Notes: generated by a model not told the origin, from the letters alone. Shown: positions 34,714 through 44,134, counted from the stretch's first letter. The stretch: DNA of 64,000 nt from Gemmatimonadota bacterium (GCA_029863245.1 JAOTVV010000004.1:124001-188000), one strand, 5' to 3'. A program made the numbers and translations.

Positions 34714-37687
34714 CGTCGTTCCGTTGGGCTCGCTCGGTTACTGCAGCCAGATCGCTCAGGCCACGCTCGGTCCGCGGAACCGGCAGTTGTGCCACCACGC
34801 TCGCGTTGATGCGACGGTACCCACCTCGAGCCTCGCTTGCGACGACGGCTGCAAGAGCCGCAAACCAACACGAGTTGAGGATTGCCGTGATTGCCAGTGC
34901 GGTCATGCGGGTCCGCACTGATGCGATGTAGCAGCTGTTGAGTGGAAGGGCGTCGTGTTGGTCGGTGGCGTCCAGCATTACGGCACACGGTCGTCGTGCG
35001 ATGTCGGGCCAGACGATTCGGTGGGCCCCAAGGGCCGACCCCGTCCGAAACACGGTCCACAGGGGCCCACCGCGATAGTCGGAGCGTCGCTCGAGTCTGG
35101 CGCGATGCCGCTCGAGATACGCTGCGGCACGGGGAGGAAGTGACGTGGAGGGTCGACCCCGGTGGTCGCAGGCCCAGAGGATCACCCGCGTCGCACCGGT
35201 GCGAAACGGCTTGACGTCACGACCCCGAACGACCGGGCGCAGTACGCTGATCTCTATCGGTGCCTCTTCTGAGCCAAAGCGCACCACGGCGAGCGGGCCT
35301 CGCGCAGTCACGAGCCGCCCCACGAACACGTCGTCAGCCCCCGTCTTGACCCCAAGCTGGGGTGTGACGACATCCTGGAGGGGAACACCGCTCGCCCGGA
35401 GGCGTTCGAGCGCCTCACGGCCGTGATTGGGAACGAGAATCCATGGCCCCGGATCCTGGAGCGCGGTCTGGCACACGCTCGCGGACGCGTCAAAGCCCAG
35501 CTGAATGCGGTGATCGTCCGGCGGCGCTGATTTATGCGCAATGATCGCGAGTGGATAGGTTGTGGCGCCAAAGCGCGCGGCCTGTCGGTCGGGGAGGCGA
35601 TGGAGATATGTGACGGTGGTCTCCCGCACCATATGGCGCCGCATCGCCTCGCCATATCCCGCCGACGCTACTTTGCTCGGCACAATCAGGGCAACAGCTC
35701 CACCCGGTGCCGCGAGCTCCAAGAACCGCTCGAGAAAAGCGATGGACAGATCGGGGAGATGCGCGAACCCAGCGTTGTTTCGTGATCGCCAGAGTCGAAA
35801 CCGCTGGGAGAGGTTGACCCGCATGGCCGGAGCGAGCCGTTCGGCACGCACCCAGGGCGGATTCCCAATGACGAGGTGAAAACCGCCGTCTGTCATCACG
35901 TCCGGGATGTGGACCTCGAAGGCGAAGAACGGGAGTGCGCCGTCCTCGAGAGCGGATTTGGCGCGCCGGAGCGCTTCGAGATTCTGCCGAGTCTGAAGCA
36001 GGTGCCGCCGTTGACCCGCGTTCAGGGATGCCGGATGACCGAACAGGTCCCGTCCTCGCGTCACGTGCTCGAGGTCCTGTAGCTGCGCCTGCGCCGCACC
36101 GATTGATCGCTCGACCATTGATTGTGCCAGTCGATGCTCAGCCCGGGCAAGTGCCGTCATGATGCGTCGAGTGGAGCGACCTCGGGCGTCGAACACCTTT
36201 CGTCGGATGGCGGCCACCTCCTTCACGATGTCGCGATTCGCGCCGGGTCCTCGGCCAAGGGCCAGTCGGGCGGCCGCGATCGGGTCGAGAAGGGAATCAC
36301 CCTGGCGGACCACTCCATCCAGGTTCGGGAGCGGAACGATCTGGGAGATGTCGGTGGTCGGATCGTCGGCCACTACGGCGAGCCACAGACGAAGCTCGGC
36401 CAGCCGAACCGCCATGGGGTTGATGTCCACGCCGAAGAGATTCTCGCGCAGCACCCGTCGGCGCACCGTCCACGGGTCGAGGCAATCGTTGTCCTCGAGG
36501 CGCAACGTCAGGTCCGTGAGGATCTCAAGTGCGCCCAGAAGAAAGGCACCGGATCCGGCTGCGGGGTCGAGGATGCGCAGGATACGGAGGGCGCGCCGTG
36601 CCTGCACCCGCTCAATGCCGAGGAGTGGGTCGCCGGCCAGGAGGCGCCGTGCCGCGTCGGCGGACATTCCGCCCAGGCGTGGGAGCGTTGTGCCGAGTGC
36701 AGCCCTGACGATTTGGTGCACGACGCTCTCCGGTGTGTAGAAGGTTCCCGAGCGCAAGCGCTCCCGGGAGTCCATCAGCCGCTCGAAGACACGACCCAGT
36801 GTGTCGGGGGCTACGGCGTCCACTTCCTCGGCTTCCCGGACACAAAACCGATACCTGTCGAAGAGCCGATCGAAGGCGTGAGCCCAGAGTTCGTTGGAAA
36901 AGCGTGGCTGCCCGAGTTTCCGCTCGATCGCGTGCCGCTCGAAGAGTCCGCCGTTGAGATAGGGAATCGTGCCGCACGCCCGATTCGTCATGCGCTCGGG
37001 AAGTGGGCGATTGAGGGTGCCGAAGAAGAGAGGGTCCAGGACGCGCTCATGGAAGGCGATTCCGCGAGAGAGGCTCTCATCCAGCCTCTGACGGAGATAG
37101 TCGTGCTTGCCGTCAAGCCATCCCTTGGCCTGTATGAAGTAGAGAAACAGGATTCTCGTGAGTGTCAGCAGAACCGCCAGACGACGGTCTTCCTCACGGT
37201 GGTGGTCGTCGATAGTCGCCGCCATGCCGTCGAGCAGCGAGCTGAACTCCCGGAAGAAGTATTCGCCGACCGCCTCGCTAGAGAGCGTGTCCGCAACACG
37301 CAGCGCATGCGCCAATGCCGTCGAGTCGTTCCGGGGTCGGAGCTCGCGCATCTGCGCCAGCGCGACCCGGGAGGGCTGATGCAGGCTCACCCCGAGGACC
37401 TTGGAGCTGCCAGGCGTGCCCAGCCGTGGCGCCGCGATGGCCAACTCCCCCGGGCCCAGGGCCACGGCCAACCCGCGCAGCCCGGACGCCGAGAGCCTGT
37501 GTGCCAAAGCCCGGGCGGCGCCGCGGGGGTCGGCGCTCTGAATGGCGATGACCTTGAAGGCGTGCCACTTGGCCACCACCAGCGCGCCCTCTGCCCACGG
37601 TTCGCCGACCGGTCGATATCCGAGCCGGGCGAACAGGGCGCTCAAGTGGGTAAGCGACTCGAGTCTCGAAAGTCTCTCGACAAGCAT
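34610..37687 (-). CDS. Eco57I-like N6-adenine DNA methyltransferase
   Basis: A 1025-residue protein. The SAM motif I is DPAAGSGAFL (374-383), the catalytic motif IV NPPW (609-612), preceded by a helical N-terminal region (about 100-330) and followed by a target-recognition-like C-terminus (KTGADDVFVGRL, IVWPDIA, NSCYIAS). This fits type IIG/IIL or DISARM DrmMI-like enzymes. I see no clear PD-(D/E)xK nuclease motif in the N-terminus, so cleavage activity is not shown. Overlaps or touches the helicase gene; the start ATG at 37687 is 105 bases from the DUF402 gene end. Confidence 0.85.
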   Translation of the reverse strand: MLVERLSRLESLTHLSALFARLGYRPVGEPWAEGALVVAKWHAFKVIAIQSADPRGAARALAHRLSASGLRGLAVALGPGELAIAAPRLGTPGSSKVLGVSLHQPSRVALAQMRELRPRNDSTALAHALRVADTLSSEAVGEYFFREFSSLLDGMAATIDDHHREEDRRLAVLLTLTRILFLYFIQAKGWLDGKHDYLRQRLDESLSRGIAFHERVLDPLFFGTLNRPLPERMTNRACGTIPYLNGGLFERHAIERKLGQPRFSNELWAHAFDRLFDRYRFCVREAEEVDAVAPDTLGRVFERLMDSRERLRSGTFYTPESVVHQIVRAALGTTLPRLGGMSADAARRLLAGDPLLGIERVQARRALRILRILDPAAGSGAFLLGALEILTDLTLRLEDNDCLDPWTVRRRVLRENLFGVDINPMAVRLAELRLWLAVVADDPTTDISQIVPLPNLDGVVRQGDSLLDPIAAARLALGRGPGANRDIVKEVAAIRRKVFDARGRSTRRIMTALARAEHRLAQSMVERSIGAAQAQLQDLEHVTRGRDLFGHPASLNAGQRRHLLQTRQNLEALRRAKSALEDGALPFFAFEVHIPDVMTDGGFHLVIGNPPWVRAERLAPAMRVNLSQRFRLWRSRNNAGFAHLPDLSIAFLERFLELAAPGGAVALIVPSKVASAGYGEAMRRHMVRETTVTYLHRLPDRQAARFGATTYPLAIIAHKSAPPDDHRIQLGFDASASVCQTALQDPGPWILVPNHGREALERLRASGVPLQDVVTPQLGVKTGADDVFVGRLVTARGPLAVVRFGSEEAPIEISVLRPVVRGRDVKPFRTGATRVILWACDHRGRPSTSLPPRAAAYLERHRARLERRSDYRGGPLWTVFRTGSALGAHRIVWPDIARRPCAVMLDATDQHDALPLNSCYIASVRTRMTALAITAILNSCWFAALAAVVASEARGGYRRINASVVAQLPVPRTERGLSDLAAVTERAQRNDDVSLDQVDAAVAETLDLSPTVQHELRKLGSPHRR

Positions 37688-37791
37688 GATCCGGTGGGTG
37701 TGAACCGAACCATGCTAGGACCGAAGCGACGAACTTTGAGAGGCGAATCCGTGCGCCATGGAGCAAAGGCGCGCACCCTGCGGAGGGAGCC

Positions 37792-38322
37792 CTACTCCAC
37801 GTCGAGCGCTCGAGCCTGATCGAGATCGATGTCTCGCGCGATCGGTGGCGGCCACGCGCCTTCGCGCAGCTGATATTCCATCATGACCCGCTCGTTCTGG
37901 ATTCGCCGCCTGGTACCAGCGTCAATCAATCGCTGCCGGACGGCGTCGTCGAGTTCCTGTTCATCGAGCCAACGGTGTTCCCCCTGCACGGGCTGCCACA
38001 GGTCCAGAAAGAGATCGTGCCCGATCCACCGATCTCCAACTATCTCGGGAGGTCGGCAGAAGTTGGTGTACCACCCCGTGAACGCTCCATCGCGCAAATG
38101 AAACCGCCCGATATCGTACCAGCGCTCCGGAAACACATACCACACGATCGGCGCACCCGGCTCCTGAATCACCGATTCGTCGACGTGGACGGAGCGGCCC
38201 TCATACGGATCGAGCAGCAAGACTTTGACGTCCGGGCGGTCGAGGACCAACGACTCTCGATAGACCGTGGTGGCTTTTCCCGGGCGGCGGTACTCCAGCT
38301 GAATGGGTCGTGCCATGTTCAA
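37792..38322 (-). CDS. DUF402 (FomD-like) hydrolase family protein
   Basis: A 176-residue protein with the DUF402 core: a beta-barrel part with VWYVFPERWYDIGRFHLRDG, then FTGWYTNFCRPPEIV and HDLFLDLWQPV...WLDEQELDDAV, where the aspartates bind divalent metals. Related proteins hydrolyse nucleoside di- and triphosphates or cytidylyl-phosphonates (FomD). Two in-frame ATGs (38322, 38316) are possible. It lies upstream of the methyltransferase on the same strand, with a 104-base gap; cotranscription is uncertain. Confidence 0.72.
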   Translation of the reverse strand: MNMARPIQLEYRRPGKATTVYRESLVLDRPDVKVLLLDPYEGRSVHVDESVIQEPGAPIVWYVFPERWYDIGRFHLRDGAFTGWYTNFCRPPEIVGDRWIGHDLFLDLWQPVQGEHRWLDEQELDDAVRQRLIDAGTRRRIQNERVMMEYQLREGAWPPPIARDIDLDQARALDVE

Positions 38323-38348
38323 GAGCCTGCCGGTCGATGGGGACGCGT

Positions 38349-38364
38349 CACTAGCAAGCTAGTG
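38349..38364. promoter_or_regulatory. CACTAGC-AA-GCTAGTG dyad in a divergent region
   Basis: Two 7-base arms around AA lie between the divergent genes starting at 38322 and 38451. Each arm contains CTAG, a rare tetramer in bacterial DNA. It is a candidate operator; no binding protein can be named. Confidence 0.35.
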
Positions 38365-38450
38365 CGCGATGGAAGGGGTGAGCAGACATGGAGCTTGAGA
38401 GGGGTTCCAACGCCGATATATTGCCATTGACGACTTCGGAAAGCGGCATC

Positions 38451-39365
38451 ATGCGCACGTTAGTCCTGAATGGATTCAGCCGTCTCCGGCTCGGTCTCGT
38501 TGCGGGGCTCGTGCTTGGGCTCGGATGTGCGCGAGACCGGACACCCGGCTTCCTCACGGCAATCGACAGAGAAATCCAGCGGAGCGGGGCTGAGACCGTC
38601 GGCATCTACTTCAAGGATCTGTCTACTAGTGATTCCCTTCTGCTCGATGCCGACGCCCGTGTACACGCCGCGAGCATGATGAAGGTGCCGGTGATGATCC
38701 AGGTCTTTCGGGATGTGGAGGCGGGGGCGCTGGGTCTCGATGACAGCCTGGTCATCACGGCCACTTTCCGCTCGATCGTAGACGGTTCGGCCTACGAGTT
38801 GAGCGTTCCGGACGATAGCGACACCACGCTCTATCACCGCGTGGGCGAGCGGGAGTCGGTGCGGGAGCTGATGGACCGGATGATCACGGTCTCGAGCAAT
38901 CTCGCCACCAACATGCTGATTCAACGGGTCGGCGCCGATCGAACGCAACGCACGATGCGGGAGCTTGGCGCGGACTCGATCGCGGTGCTGCGGGGAGTGG
39001 AAGACACGAAGGCCTACCAAGCCGGTCTCAACAACACCACCACGGCCCGAGACCTGGGTATCGTGTTCTCCGCGATCGCGGAGAACCGTGCCGCGAGCGG
39101 TGCATCGTGTCGCGAGATGGTGGAGATCCTGGCGAGACAGGAGTTCAACGAGGGCCTGCCGGCGGGGCTACCGGCCGGGACCAGAGTCGCTCACAAGACC
39201 GGCTGGATCACCGGCATTCGCCATGACGGCGGGATCGTCTTCCTGCCGGACGGACAAGCGTATGTGCTTGTCGTGCTCACGCGGGGTATCGACGATGTCG
39301 ACAAAGCCGACCAGTTGATCATAGCCGTCTCTCGGATCGCGTACCGGTATGTGACCGGCAGCTAG
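38451..39365 (+). CDS. class A beta-lactamase-like serine hydrolase lipoprotein
   Basis: A 304-residue exported protein from ATG 38451. The leader LGLVAGLVLGLGC ends in a lipobox, so it is likely anchored as a lipoprotein. Serine-hydrolase motifs: SMMK (Ser75, Lys78), SSN in place of SDN, GVED/LNNTT region equivalent to the omega loop, and KTG (Lys249). It resembles class A beta-lactamases and related PBP-like hydrolases; actual beta-lactam hydrolysis is not proven. A hairpin terminator follows it. Confidence 0.85.
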   Translation: MRTLVLNGFSRLRLGLVAGLVLGLGCARDRTPGFLTAIDREIQRSGAETVGIYFKDLSTSDSLLLDADARVHAASMMKVPVMIQVFRDVEAGALGLDDSLVITATFRSIVDGSAYELSVPDDSDTTLYHRVGERESVRELMDRMITVSSNLATNMLIQRVGADRTQRTMRELGADSIAVLRGVEDTKAYQAGLNNTTTARDLGIVFSAIAENRAASGASCREMVEILARQEFNEGLPAGLPAGTRVAHKTGWITGIRHDGGIVFLPDGQAYVLVVLTRGIDDVDKADQLIIAVSRIAYRYVTGS

Positions 39366-39392
39366 GGAGGCTGGGGTCGTCACCGAAACCGA

Positions 39393-39420
39393 GAGGGGGA
39401 GCGGCGTTTCGCTCCCCCTC
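39393..39420. terminator. bidirectional hairpin between convergent genes
   Basis: Eleven-base perfect arms (39393-39403 and 39410-39420) with loop GCGTTT stand between the stops of the rightward gene (39365) and the leftward MscS gene (39436). There is no T-run on the + strand; the minus strand has a short TTT. Confidence 0.7.
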
Positions 39421-39435
39421 GTCGATATCAAGCAC

Positions 39436-41148
39436 CTAGGGCGTCGGCGGCGACGGTGCCTGTTGTGGCTTGGGCTGACCCACGTTGAGGAACCGGAACA
39501 CCGGCGCCTCATAGGTCTTCGGCAGGTACTCTGGGGGAATCGCCACCTGGTTGCCGTCCCGCTGCGCCCCGTAGTGCGGTGACATGATCTCTACGCCGGA
39601 CTCGTTGAACCTGTCCTGAATGTTCTGGTGCAGCTCCGAGTACGTTCGGGCCATCACGTTCGGGTTGTTCGTGTACACGTTCAGCTCGTAACTCACGTAG
39701 AAGTCGTCGAGGCTCGTCTGTAACACAAAGGGTTTGGGTTCCTTCATCAGTCCGGACGTCGCTGCGGCTGCCGCGAGCAGCAGCTCTTGCACCTGCCGCC
39801 ACGGTACGTCGTAGCCGATCGTCACGCCAGTATGAAGAATTACCCCGCCCTCTTCGGCAGTGGAGCTGTAGTTGATGATGTGGCTCGATAGCACCATGGC
39901 ATTCGGAATGGTGATGTCGACGTTCTTGATAGTGCGGACCCGGGTGATGAGCAACGTCTTCTCCACCACGTCACCCACCGTGTCGGCGATCTTGACCCGG
40001 TCGCCGAGCTGGAACGGCCGCATGTAGGTCATCACCACTCCCGCCACGACGTTCGCGATCGCCGAGGACGATCCAAACGAGATCAGCACACCCAGGAAGA
40101 CCGAGATGCCCTTGAATGCCGCGGTGTCGGAGCCGGGCATGTAGGGATAGATGACGATCGCCGCAAAGACGATGACCATGAAGCGGACGATCTTGTAGGT
40201 CGGCTCGGCCCAGTCGAGATGGAATCCCGGGACAGCAATCGCGCCGCGTTCGATCCCGCTGAACAGCAGGTGGATGAACTTGAGGAGGTAGTAGAACACC
40301 ACCACGATGACCGCGATGGTGAACACGTTTGGCACATACGCGATGAAGTTGGTCCAAACGCGCCCGAGCGGGTTGAGCACGTATCCGAAGATCGTGTCGG
40401 CAAGCCCCCGGGTCCACGGAAAGAAGCTGAGGACGAGAGGCAAGTACACGTAGAACACAACGACCACGGCGAAGATCCGTCCCACACGCGCGACGAACAG
40501 GGCGGCGTCGGTCAGTCGATCGGCAGACAGTACCTCGAGCTTCTGGATCCGCAGCGACGGAATCTTCGTGCCGCGCCAGGACTCGATGAGTCGATACAGT
40601 CCCGGGAAGAAGCGGTTGAGCAGCTTCAACACCACGACGAGTGCCGCGGTCGTGACCAGTGTGAGCAGCGCGCCGATGAGGATGCTCTTCAGGGTCGCCC
40701 CGCCTTCCCCGCCTCGGATGGCCTCCTGAATAGCGTCGGCGTATTGCTGCGCCAGCACGGCTCTCGGCAGCCCTGCTTCGGCGGCGTCCCGCTCCGTGAC
40801 GGTCATGACGACCGCGTCACCGACGCGGATGTCGGTGGCCCCCACGGTGTCCTGGACGACCAGGTCAGTTGCCCTGGCGAGTGGGTCGGCGGCCAGGGCC
40901 TCGATGCGCCGGCCCAGTGCAGCCGCCCGTTCCTCCGGCGTGAAGGGGCCCAGCGTGCCGTACAGCCGGAGCAGGGTGTCGCCGCGGAAGACGACCGGGG
41001 CTCCTGCGGGGGCGGCGGCTGGCGCTTGCGTGGTGTCTTGCTGTGCCGTGAGCGTGTGCGGCGCACCGAAGAGCACGAGCGCGACGGTGGCGACTGCGCC
41101 CATCCACACGAGGCAGCGGCGTCGGAACGATCGACTCATAGTTTTCAT
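39436..41148 (-). CDS. large MscS-type mechanosensitive channel
   Basis: A 570-residue protein from ATG 41148, with a signal peptide (LVWMGAVATVALVLFGAPHTLTAQ), a periplasmic region, about five membrane helices and the MscS core (GISVFLGVLISFGSSSAIANVVAGVVMTYMRPFQLGDRVKI) followed by the beta domain (GDVVEKTLLITRVRTIKNVDITIPN). It releases solutes under membrane tension. The leader has a GGGAAGAA ribosome site 6 bases before the ATG. The frame is open upstream but that part overlaps the porin gene. It lies 23 bases after the porin and is cotranscribed with it. Confidence 0.88.
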   Translation of the reverse strand: MKTMSRSFRRRCLVWMGAVATVALVLFGAPHTLTAQQDTTQAPAAAPAGAPVVFRGDTLLRLYGTLGPFTPEERAAALGRRIEALAADPLARATDLVVQDTVGATDIRVGDAVVMTVTERDAAEAGLPRAVLAQQYADAIQEAIRGGEGGATLKSILIGALLTLVTTAALVVVLKLLNRFFPGLYRLIESWRGTKIPSLRIQKLEVLSADRLTDAALFVARVGRIFAVVVVFYVYLPLVLSFFPWTRGLADTIFGYVLNPLGRVWTNFIAYVPNVFTIAVIVVVFYYLLKFIHLLFSGIERGAIAVPGFHLDWAEPTYKIVRFMVIVFAAIVIYPYMPGSDTAAFKGISVFLGVLISFGSSSAIANVVAGVVMTYMRPFQLGDRVKIADTVGDVVEKTLLITRVRTIKNVDITIPNAMVLSSHIINYSSTAEEGGVILHTGVTIGYDVPWRQVQELLLAAAAATSGLMKEPKPFVLQTSLDDFYVSYELNVYTNNPNVMARTYSELHQNIQDRFNESGVEIMSPHYGAQRDGNQVAIPPEYLPKTYEAPVFRFLNVGQPKPQQAPSPPTP

Positions 41149-41171
41149 GGCGTGTTCTTCCCTGCTTCTCA

Positions 41172-42212
41172 TCAGAAGCCGAACTGGAAATTCACCAGCA
41201 GCTGATGATGGTCGACTGCGGTGTCCCGCGTGTCGATCAGGTAGTTGACCTGGAACTCGGTGACCGCCGTGGGCCACGCGTTGAAGCCGAGAATCAGCAG
41301 ATCGCTTCGATCCAGGCCGTTGTCGGCGTCGAACCCGTCGAAGCGTGCCAACACCTGCGTCTTGGGCGAGAGCATGTAGCCGACCGTCGTGTGGAAGCCC
41401 CACGGGCTGCGATCGATGCCCAACGTCGGCCGGAGCTCGGCATAGACCAGCTCGCCTGAGAGCAACCACCTGTCGACCGTGAGCCGTGCGTCCCCTCCCA
41501 CATGGGTTCGCCTCCCGGCGAAGTCGGTCACGAAGCCGCCCCCGAATGTGGATCCGTCGTCGTCGCTGTGCGCGACGTTCACGCCGATCTCCAGAGCACG
41601 GCCGGTTCCGACCGGCCCCAGCTTGGGCATGACGGCGACGCGGCCGGCAAACATGAGGTTGTCGTTGTCGTTGCCGTTCGGCCTCGTGCCGTTGCCGTTG
41701 AAGATGCCGGCGCTCACCCCCACAGTACGTCCACGATCGTTGAACCGCGCCTGGAGGCCGATCTGTCGGCCGGGTGCGAGCGCCGTCACCGCCTGCGAGC
41801 GGTTGACGAAGTCGATGCTGGCAGCGGATGTCAGGAATTCGCGGCTGAAGGGAGCCTTGAACTGCCCGACGTCGAATGCGAGCATGGGGCTCGCCCGGTA
41901 GGACATCCGGGCATCGAGGATCGCGGGCGTGCCGGCGAAACTGGCCTGCAGGAAGTACCCGAAGCCTTCGTCCAGCTCACCCCGGAGCAGGAGACGGAAA
42001 TTAGCGATGCTGAACCCGTTCTCGGTGGGCAGCGTCCTTTCCACCTGGAAGTCTGCGACGGCCTGTAGCAGGACGCCGAGGCTGAGGTAGTCCTTCTTGA
42101 ACGTTTCCGTGAGCCGGTCGAATATCGGTTCGTCGGGTCCCTGTGCTGCCATTGTGCTCGGCCACGCCACCAGCGCGATCGCGAGTGTGGTGGCCAAGAG
42201 TTGTCCTCTCAT
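41172..42212 (-). CDS. OprP/OprO-like porin
   Basis: A 346-residue outer-membrane protein. The signal peptide begins MRGQLLATTLAIALVAWPSTMAAQG (start at 42212; an upstream ATG at 42314 adds non-signal residues). The mature part is a run of alternating beta strands (GYFLQASFAGTPAILDARM, AFDVGQFKAPFSREFLTSA) typical of phosphate-selective porin O/P, and the last residue is an aromatic Phe (LLVNFQFGF). The upstream 42213-42338 region contains a C-rich tract and no gene. Cotranscribed with the MscS channel. Confidence 0.88.
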   Translation of the reverse strand: MRGQLLATTLAIALVAWPSTMAAQGPDEPIFDRLTETFKKDYLSLGVLLQAVADFQVERTLPTENGFSIANFRLLLRGELDEGFGYFLQASFAGTPAILDARMSYRASPMLAFDVGQFKAPFSREFLTSAASIDFVNRSQAVTALAPGRQIGLQARFNDRGRTVGVSAGIFNGNGTRPNGNDNDNLMFAGRVAVMPKLGPVGTGRALEIGVNVAHSDDDGSTFGGGFVTDFAGRRTHVGGDARLTVDRWLLSGELVYAELRPTLGIDRSPWGFHTTVGYMLSPKTQVLARFDGFDADNGLDRSDLLILGFNAWPTAVTEFQVNYLIDTRDTAVDHHQLLVNFQFGF

Positions 42213-42338
42213 CTCATCCCCAGATTGTTTGACGCTCGAACGGTTCGTGCCCAGCGTCGCGGGCGCGACACCGGGGGGGTCGAGCGCCCCCCCCCGGCGC
42301 ACCGAATCTAGCAACGGTAGGTCTCAGCTAGAAGGGCG

Positions 42339-42965
42339 CTACTTCCCCCCACGTTCGCCCCAGCCGGTCAACCATTGGTCGATGGTTCTGCCGGCAGCCT
42401 CCCTGGCTCCGAGCCCGAACGCAATGGCACCCGCGAGTGCGATCGCGCCGAGAATGGTCCCAAAGGCGAGGGTGACGATCTCCTGGGCCACGCCGGTCTG
42501 TTGCAGCGCCATCGCGGTGGCGAGCACCACGATAGCGATCCGGGCGGCCGACGCGTACAGCCCGCCCCAGCGGCCAGCGCCCCGCGGGATCGCACTGTGG
42601 GCCAGGTTACCCAAATACAGGCCGACGCCGAAGATCACCAACCCGAGCAGCAAGCGGGTGCCAAATCCAAAGAACTCCGTGGCGAGATCGGAGAGCGCCC
42701 CGAACCCGAGCATGCTTGCCGCCTCGATCGCGGCGACGAGCATGATGGCCACGATCGTGAGATAGCCCGCGATCTGTGAGGGTGTGTTACGCGCTCGATC
42801 GCCTTCGACCCGCAGCCCGAGCTTGCCGAACAGGTCGTCGAATCCCACCCCAGCCAGGACGCCGGTCACGAGTCCGGCGACGACGCGGCCGACCATGAAG
42901 GCAATCCCGAGGACCAAGGCTGCCCCGAACAGGAGAGGCACGGCGGCCAGGATTTGGTTCAGCAT
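42339..42965 (-). CDS. conserved TM-helix protein, MscS-related
   Basis: A 208-residue membrane protein with the PF05552-like pattern: NQILAAVPLLFGAALVLGIAFMVGRVVAGLV, GFDDLFGKLGL, then LATEFFGFGTRLLLGLVIFGVGLYLGNLA and a C-terminal ALAGAIAFGLGAREAAG. Such proteins are usually longer, with a preceding repeat; the frame upstream of ATG 42965 is not hydrophobic, so this is a short version or an N-terminal loss. It may be involved in mechanosensation. Same strand as the next MscS gene, 197 bases away; I see nothing else in that gap. Confidence 0.75.
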   Translation of the reverse strand: MLNQILAAVPLLFGAALVLGIAFMVGRVVAGLVTGVLAGVGFDDLFGKLGLRVEGDRARNTPSQIAGYLTIVAIMLVAAIEAASMLGFGALSDLATEFFGFGTRLLLGLVIFGVGLYLGNLAHSAIPRGAGRWGGLYASAARIAIVVLATAMALQQTGVAQEIVTLAFGTILGAIALAGAIAFGLGAREAAGRTIDQWLTGWGERGGK

Positions 42966-43162
42966 TGAGGTTGCAGGAACCCCGCGGTCTCGGGCCGCGT
43001 TGTGCGTTAGGGTCGTGGGGGGACGACGTGAAATGTAGGAGGGCGTACCAGTTGCGGGTAGGTTCGATGCGATCAAGTCATTATCGATTAAGCGTTTAGG
43101 GTCACGTCGCAGGTCTTTGGGCTGGTGCGTCGGCCAGCACTGGTGGGGTGTGCTCTACGCGC

Positions 43163-44092
43163 TCACGATCCGGCCTGCTTGCCGCCGCCCAGGAGGTGGA
43201 CGTCCACAGGCGGTGCGCCGACCAGTTCGAATGTCGCCGAGGCGAGTGCGACCCGGCCTCCCGTGGCATCGATCGCATCCAGCAGGCGGGAGAAGATCTC
43301 ATCTTTGGTGGTCCGGCGCCGTTTGTAATCCACCACGAACCGCGCTGTGAACTCCATCCAGTTGTCGTTGGCGACGAGCGTCACCATGGGCTCGACGCTA
43401 GCGTCCTCGATCCGGTACTTGGCAACCATGTCCTTCCACGACTCCTTGGCCACGCCGGCGTATGCGCCCACCACGTCGGTCACCGTTCGGTGAATAATCT
43501 CCCGAGCCAAGCGGTGGTCGCACCCGTACTTCACCGGGACGGTGATCTCCTCCCACAAGAAGGGAAAATCGCCGGAGTAGTTGAAGACCGGTTCCTTGAA
43601 GACGAAACTGTTGGCCACGCGCACGATGCGGCCGTTATAGAGGTCGCCGTTCACCCAGTTTCCGCATTCCATGAGCGTCGTACGCAGCACACCAACGTCG
43701 ATCACGTCCCCCCGGATGCCACCGAGTTGCACGCGGTCGCCCACGCGGTAAAAATTGCCCAGCGCAACGGCCACCCATCCCGCGACGCTTGCGATGACCT
43801 CCTGCAGCGCGAACGCGATTCCCGCACCGGCCACGCCGAAGGCGACCGTGAGCCCGCCGAGCTGATTCCGGAAGACCACGGTGAGGTAGAGGAACCCGGC
43901 CAGGTAGCCGAGGAACGTGATGATCTTCCTGACCCGATATCGGGTGTCGTTCTCGCGGACGTACCGTGGCAGGGTGCGGTGAACGGCACGTACCACGAGT
44001 GTGATGAGGAGCAGACCGACGAGAATGGCGACGATCTTGCCCACCGTCGGGTCAAGAAGGAAGGTGCGGGCGAAGTCTTCCATGGGGGTCAC
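43163..44092 (-). CDS. MscS-family channel
   Basis: A 309-residue small-conductance-type channel: three membrane helices with GGLTVAFGVAGAGIAFALQEVIASVAGWVAVAL as pore helix, then FYRVGDRVQLGGIRGDVIDVGVLRTTL and the beta domain. It opens under membrane tension. The start is a GTG at 44092 or ATG at 44083. It follows the S9 peptidase on the same strand by 42 bases. Confidence 0.88.
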   Translation of the reverse strand: MTPMEDFARTFLLDPTVGKIVAILVGLLLITLVVRAVHRTLPRYVRENDTRYRVRKIITFLGYLAGFLYLTVVFRNQLGGLTVAFGVAGAGIAFALQEVIASVAGWVAVALGNFYRVGDRVQLGGIRGDVIDVGVLRTTLMECGNWVNGDLYNGRIVRVANSFVFKEPVFNYSGDFPFLWEEITVPVKYGCDHRLAREIIHRTVTDVVGAYAGVAKESWKDMVAKYRIEDASVEPMVTLVANDNWMEFTARFVVDYKRRRTTKDEIFSRLLDAIDATGGRVALASATFELVGAPPVDVHLLGGGKQAGS

Positions 44093-44134
44093 TAGGTCAA
44101 AGGCAATAAGGCAGACGCCCCGGCGAAGCGTCCG

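Noticed and set aside
32293-37687. Complete class 1 DISARM locus
   Set aside because: Only DrmMI- and DrmD-like genes are present; no DrmA, DrmB (DUF1998) or PLD-type DrmC lies nearby.
36122-37819. 565-codon + strand frame across the methyltransferase gene
   Set aside because: It is antisense to a clear methyltransferase with motifs I and IV, and its own translation lacks any domain-like pattern; high GC leaves long empty antisense frames.
42283-42300. C/G-rich homopolymer-like tract upstream of the porin
   Set aside because: Possible phase-variable tract, but the runs are short and do not fall between promoter elements I can identify.
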